From NCBI RefSeq assembly GCF_046348265.1, contig NZ_JAXMEO010000006.1: DNA of 64,000 nt; one strand, 5' to 3'. Origin of the DNA: Pelomonas sp937871895 (lineage in GTDB: Bacteria > Pseudomonadota > Gammaproteobacteria > Burkholderiales > Burkholderiaceae_C). The position numbers and the translations under genes were made by a program. Below are positions 63,578-64,000 of this stretch, one piece after another (position 1 is the stretch's first letter; every line of letters starts with the position of its first letter). Below the pieces are notes generated by a model that did not search any database, had not been told where the DNA came from, and saw nothing but the letters and a program-made list of their open reading frames with translations.

Positions 63578-63928
63578 ATGGGTCTGGTCGCTTCCGTGTT
63601 GGTGGGCCTGGTGGCCTTGCTGCACTTCTACATCCTCGTGCTGGAGATGTTTCTCTGGACCACACCCAAAGGTCACAAGGCCTTTGGGCTGACGCCCGAG
63701 TTCGCCGAAGCCAGCAAGGTGCTGGCCGCAAACCAAGGGCTCTACAACGGTTTTCTGGGCGCGGGTTTGGCGTGGGGTCTGGCGCGCGGGGACGTCGCCA
63801 CCCAGGCCTTCTTCCTGGGCTGCGTGTTCGTGGCCGGCGTCTACGGCGCGGCCACGGCCAACCGCAAGATCCTGTTCGTTCAGGCACTGCCGGCGCTGGT
63901 GGCTGGCGTCGCGCTCTATCTGGCGTGA
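63578..63928 (+). CDS. DUF1304 family small membrane protein
   Basis: A 116-residue protein from ATG 63578 (AAGGAG at 63566-63571). Four hydrophobic segments: 4-24, about 50-70, 75-92 and 98-116. The opening 'VGLVALLHFYILVLEMFLW' and 'NQGLYNGFLGAGL' are characteristic of DUF1304. Role unknown. It is divergent from the ohrR-ohr operon and may be co-regulated by the palindrome between them. Confidence 0.88.
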   Translation: MGLVASVLVGLVALLHFYILVLEMFLWTTPKGHKAFGLTPEFAEASKVLAANQGLYNGFLGAGLAWGLARGDVATQAFFLGCVFVAGVYGAATANRKILFVQALPALVAGVALYLA

Positions 63929-63947
63929 CGGCCTTCAATCGCTGCCG

Positions 63948-64000
63948 CTAGAAGGGCAGGGGGGCGCTGAACTGCTGACCCAGCAAGGTCAGGTCCGCCG
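63948..64000 (-). CDS. Possible 3' end of a gene entering from the right
   Basis: On the minus strand a frame open to the window edge ends 'LTLLGQQFSAPLPF' with TAG at 63950-63948. Only 16 residues are visible, with sensible codon use but no recognisable family. It could be the last codons of a real gene. Confidence 0.3.
   Translation of the reverse strand, partial: ADLTLLGQQFSAPLPF

Overview
The window is GC-rich chromosomal DNA from a betaproteobacterium of the order Burkholderiales, most likely in or near the Rubrivivax/Ideonella/Roseateles/Leptothrix group. The support is the gene content and order: a Bug-type receptor, EarP next to an EF-P with Arg32, a DUF4936 gene beside ygfZ, the run mltG-tmk-holB-pilZ-tatD, and uvrC-pgsA. 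The placement is by gene content only. Genes are dense, on both strands, with many ATGA/GTGA overlaps.

Layout. 1-7.3 kb: end of a chalcone-isomerase-like protein, Bug receptor, XerD, a TonB receptor, a 50-residue basic protein divergent from a MarC-family protein, and isocitrate lyase with a strong terminator. 7.4-14.9 kb: a GRDP-like protein with a Cys/Gly-rich tail, a LytS/LytTR two-component pair, a two-subunit molybdenum hydroxylase of the isoquinoline 1-oxidoreductase type, an HSL-type esterase and a thioesterase-GNAT fusion. 14.9-25.9 kb: a 1615-residue CheB-CheR-PAS-kinase-receiver protein, an aminopeptidase P, a secreted GH8 enzyme, a VapBC pair with a perfect palindrome at its promoter, and a Crp/Fnr regulator divergent from a lipoprotein hydrolase.

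25.9-29.5 kb is the accessory spot. A 503-residue SEFIR/TIR-domain gene has been split by a 1313-bp IS3-family element (26 bp inverted repeats, 3-bp CAG target duplication). Removing the element and one CAG restores one continuous reading frame, so the break is recent and the ancestral protein can be reconstructed. Its C-terminal ~290 residues are a domain I do not recognise.

29.5-37.9 kb: an HD-GYP-like protein lacking the metal-binding HD pair, a secreted esterase, and a branched-chain-type ABC importer (five genes) running into glutaryl-CoA dehydrogenase, which suggests dicarboxylate or aromatic-derived acid uptake. 37.9-46.8 kb: a locus that fits cellobionate use: outer-membrane receptor, LacI-type regulator, and an operon of gluconokinase, GPH symporter and GH94 phosphorylase of the cellobionic acid type. 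Three near-identical 14-bp palindromes lie upstream of the receptor, the regulator and the operon.

46.8-64 kb is mostly housekeeping: ygfZ, mltG, tmk, holB, pilZ, tatD, an ankyrin protein, efp/earP, uvrC, pgsA, HU, tRNA-Val, ppiD, tRNA-His, lexA, asparaginase and the ohrR-ohr peroxide operon. Tandem LexA boxes sit between lexA and the asparaginase gene. A perfect 13-bp OhrR-type palindrome lies between ohrR and a DUF1304 gene.
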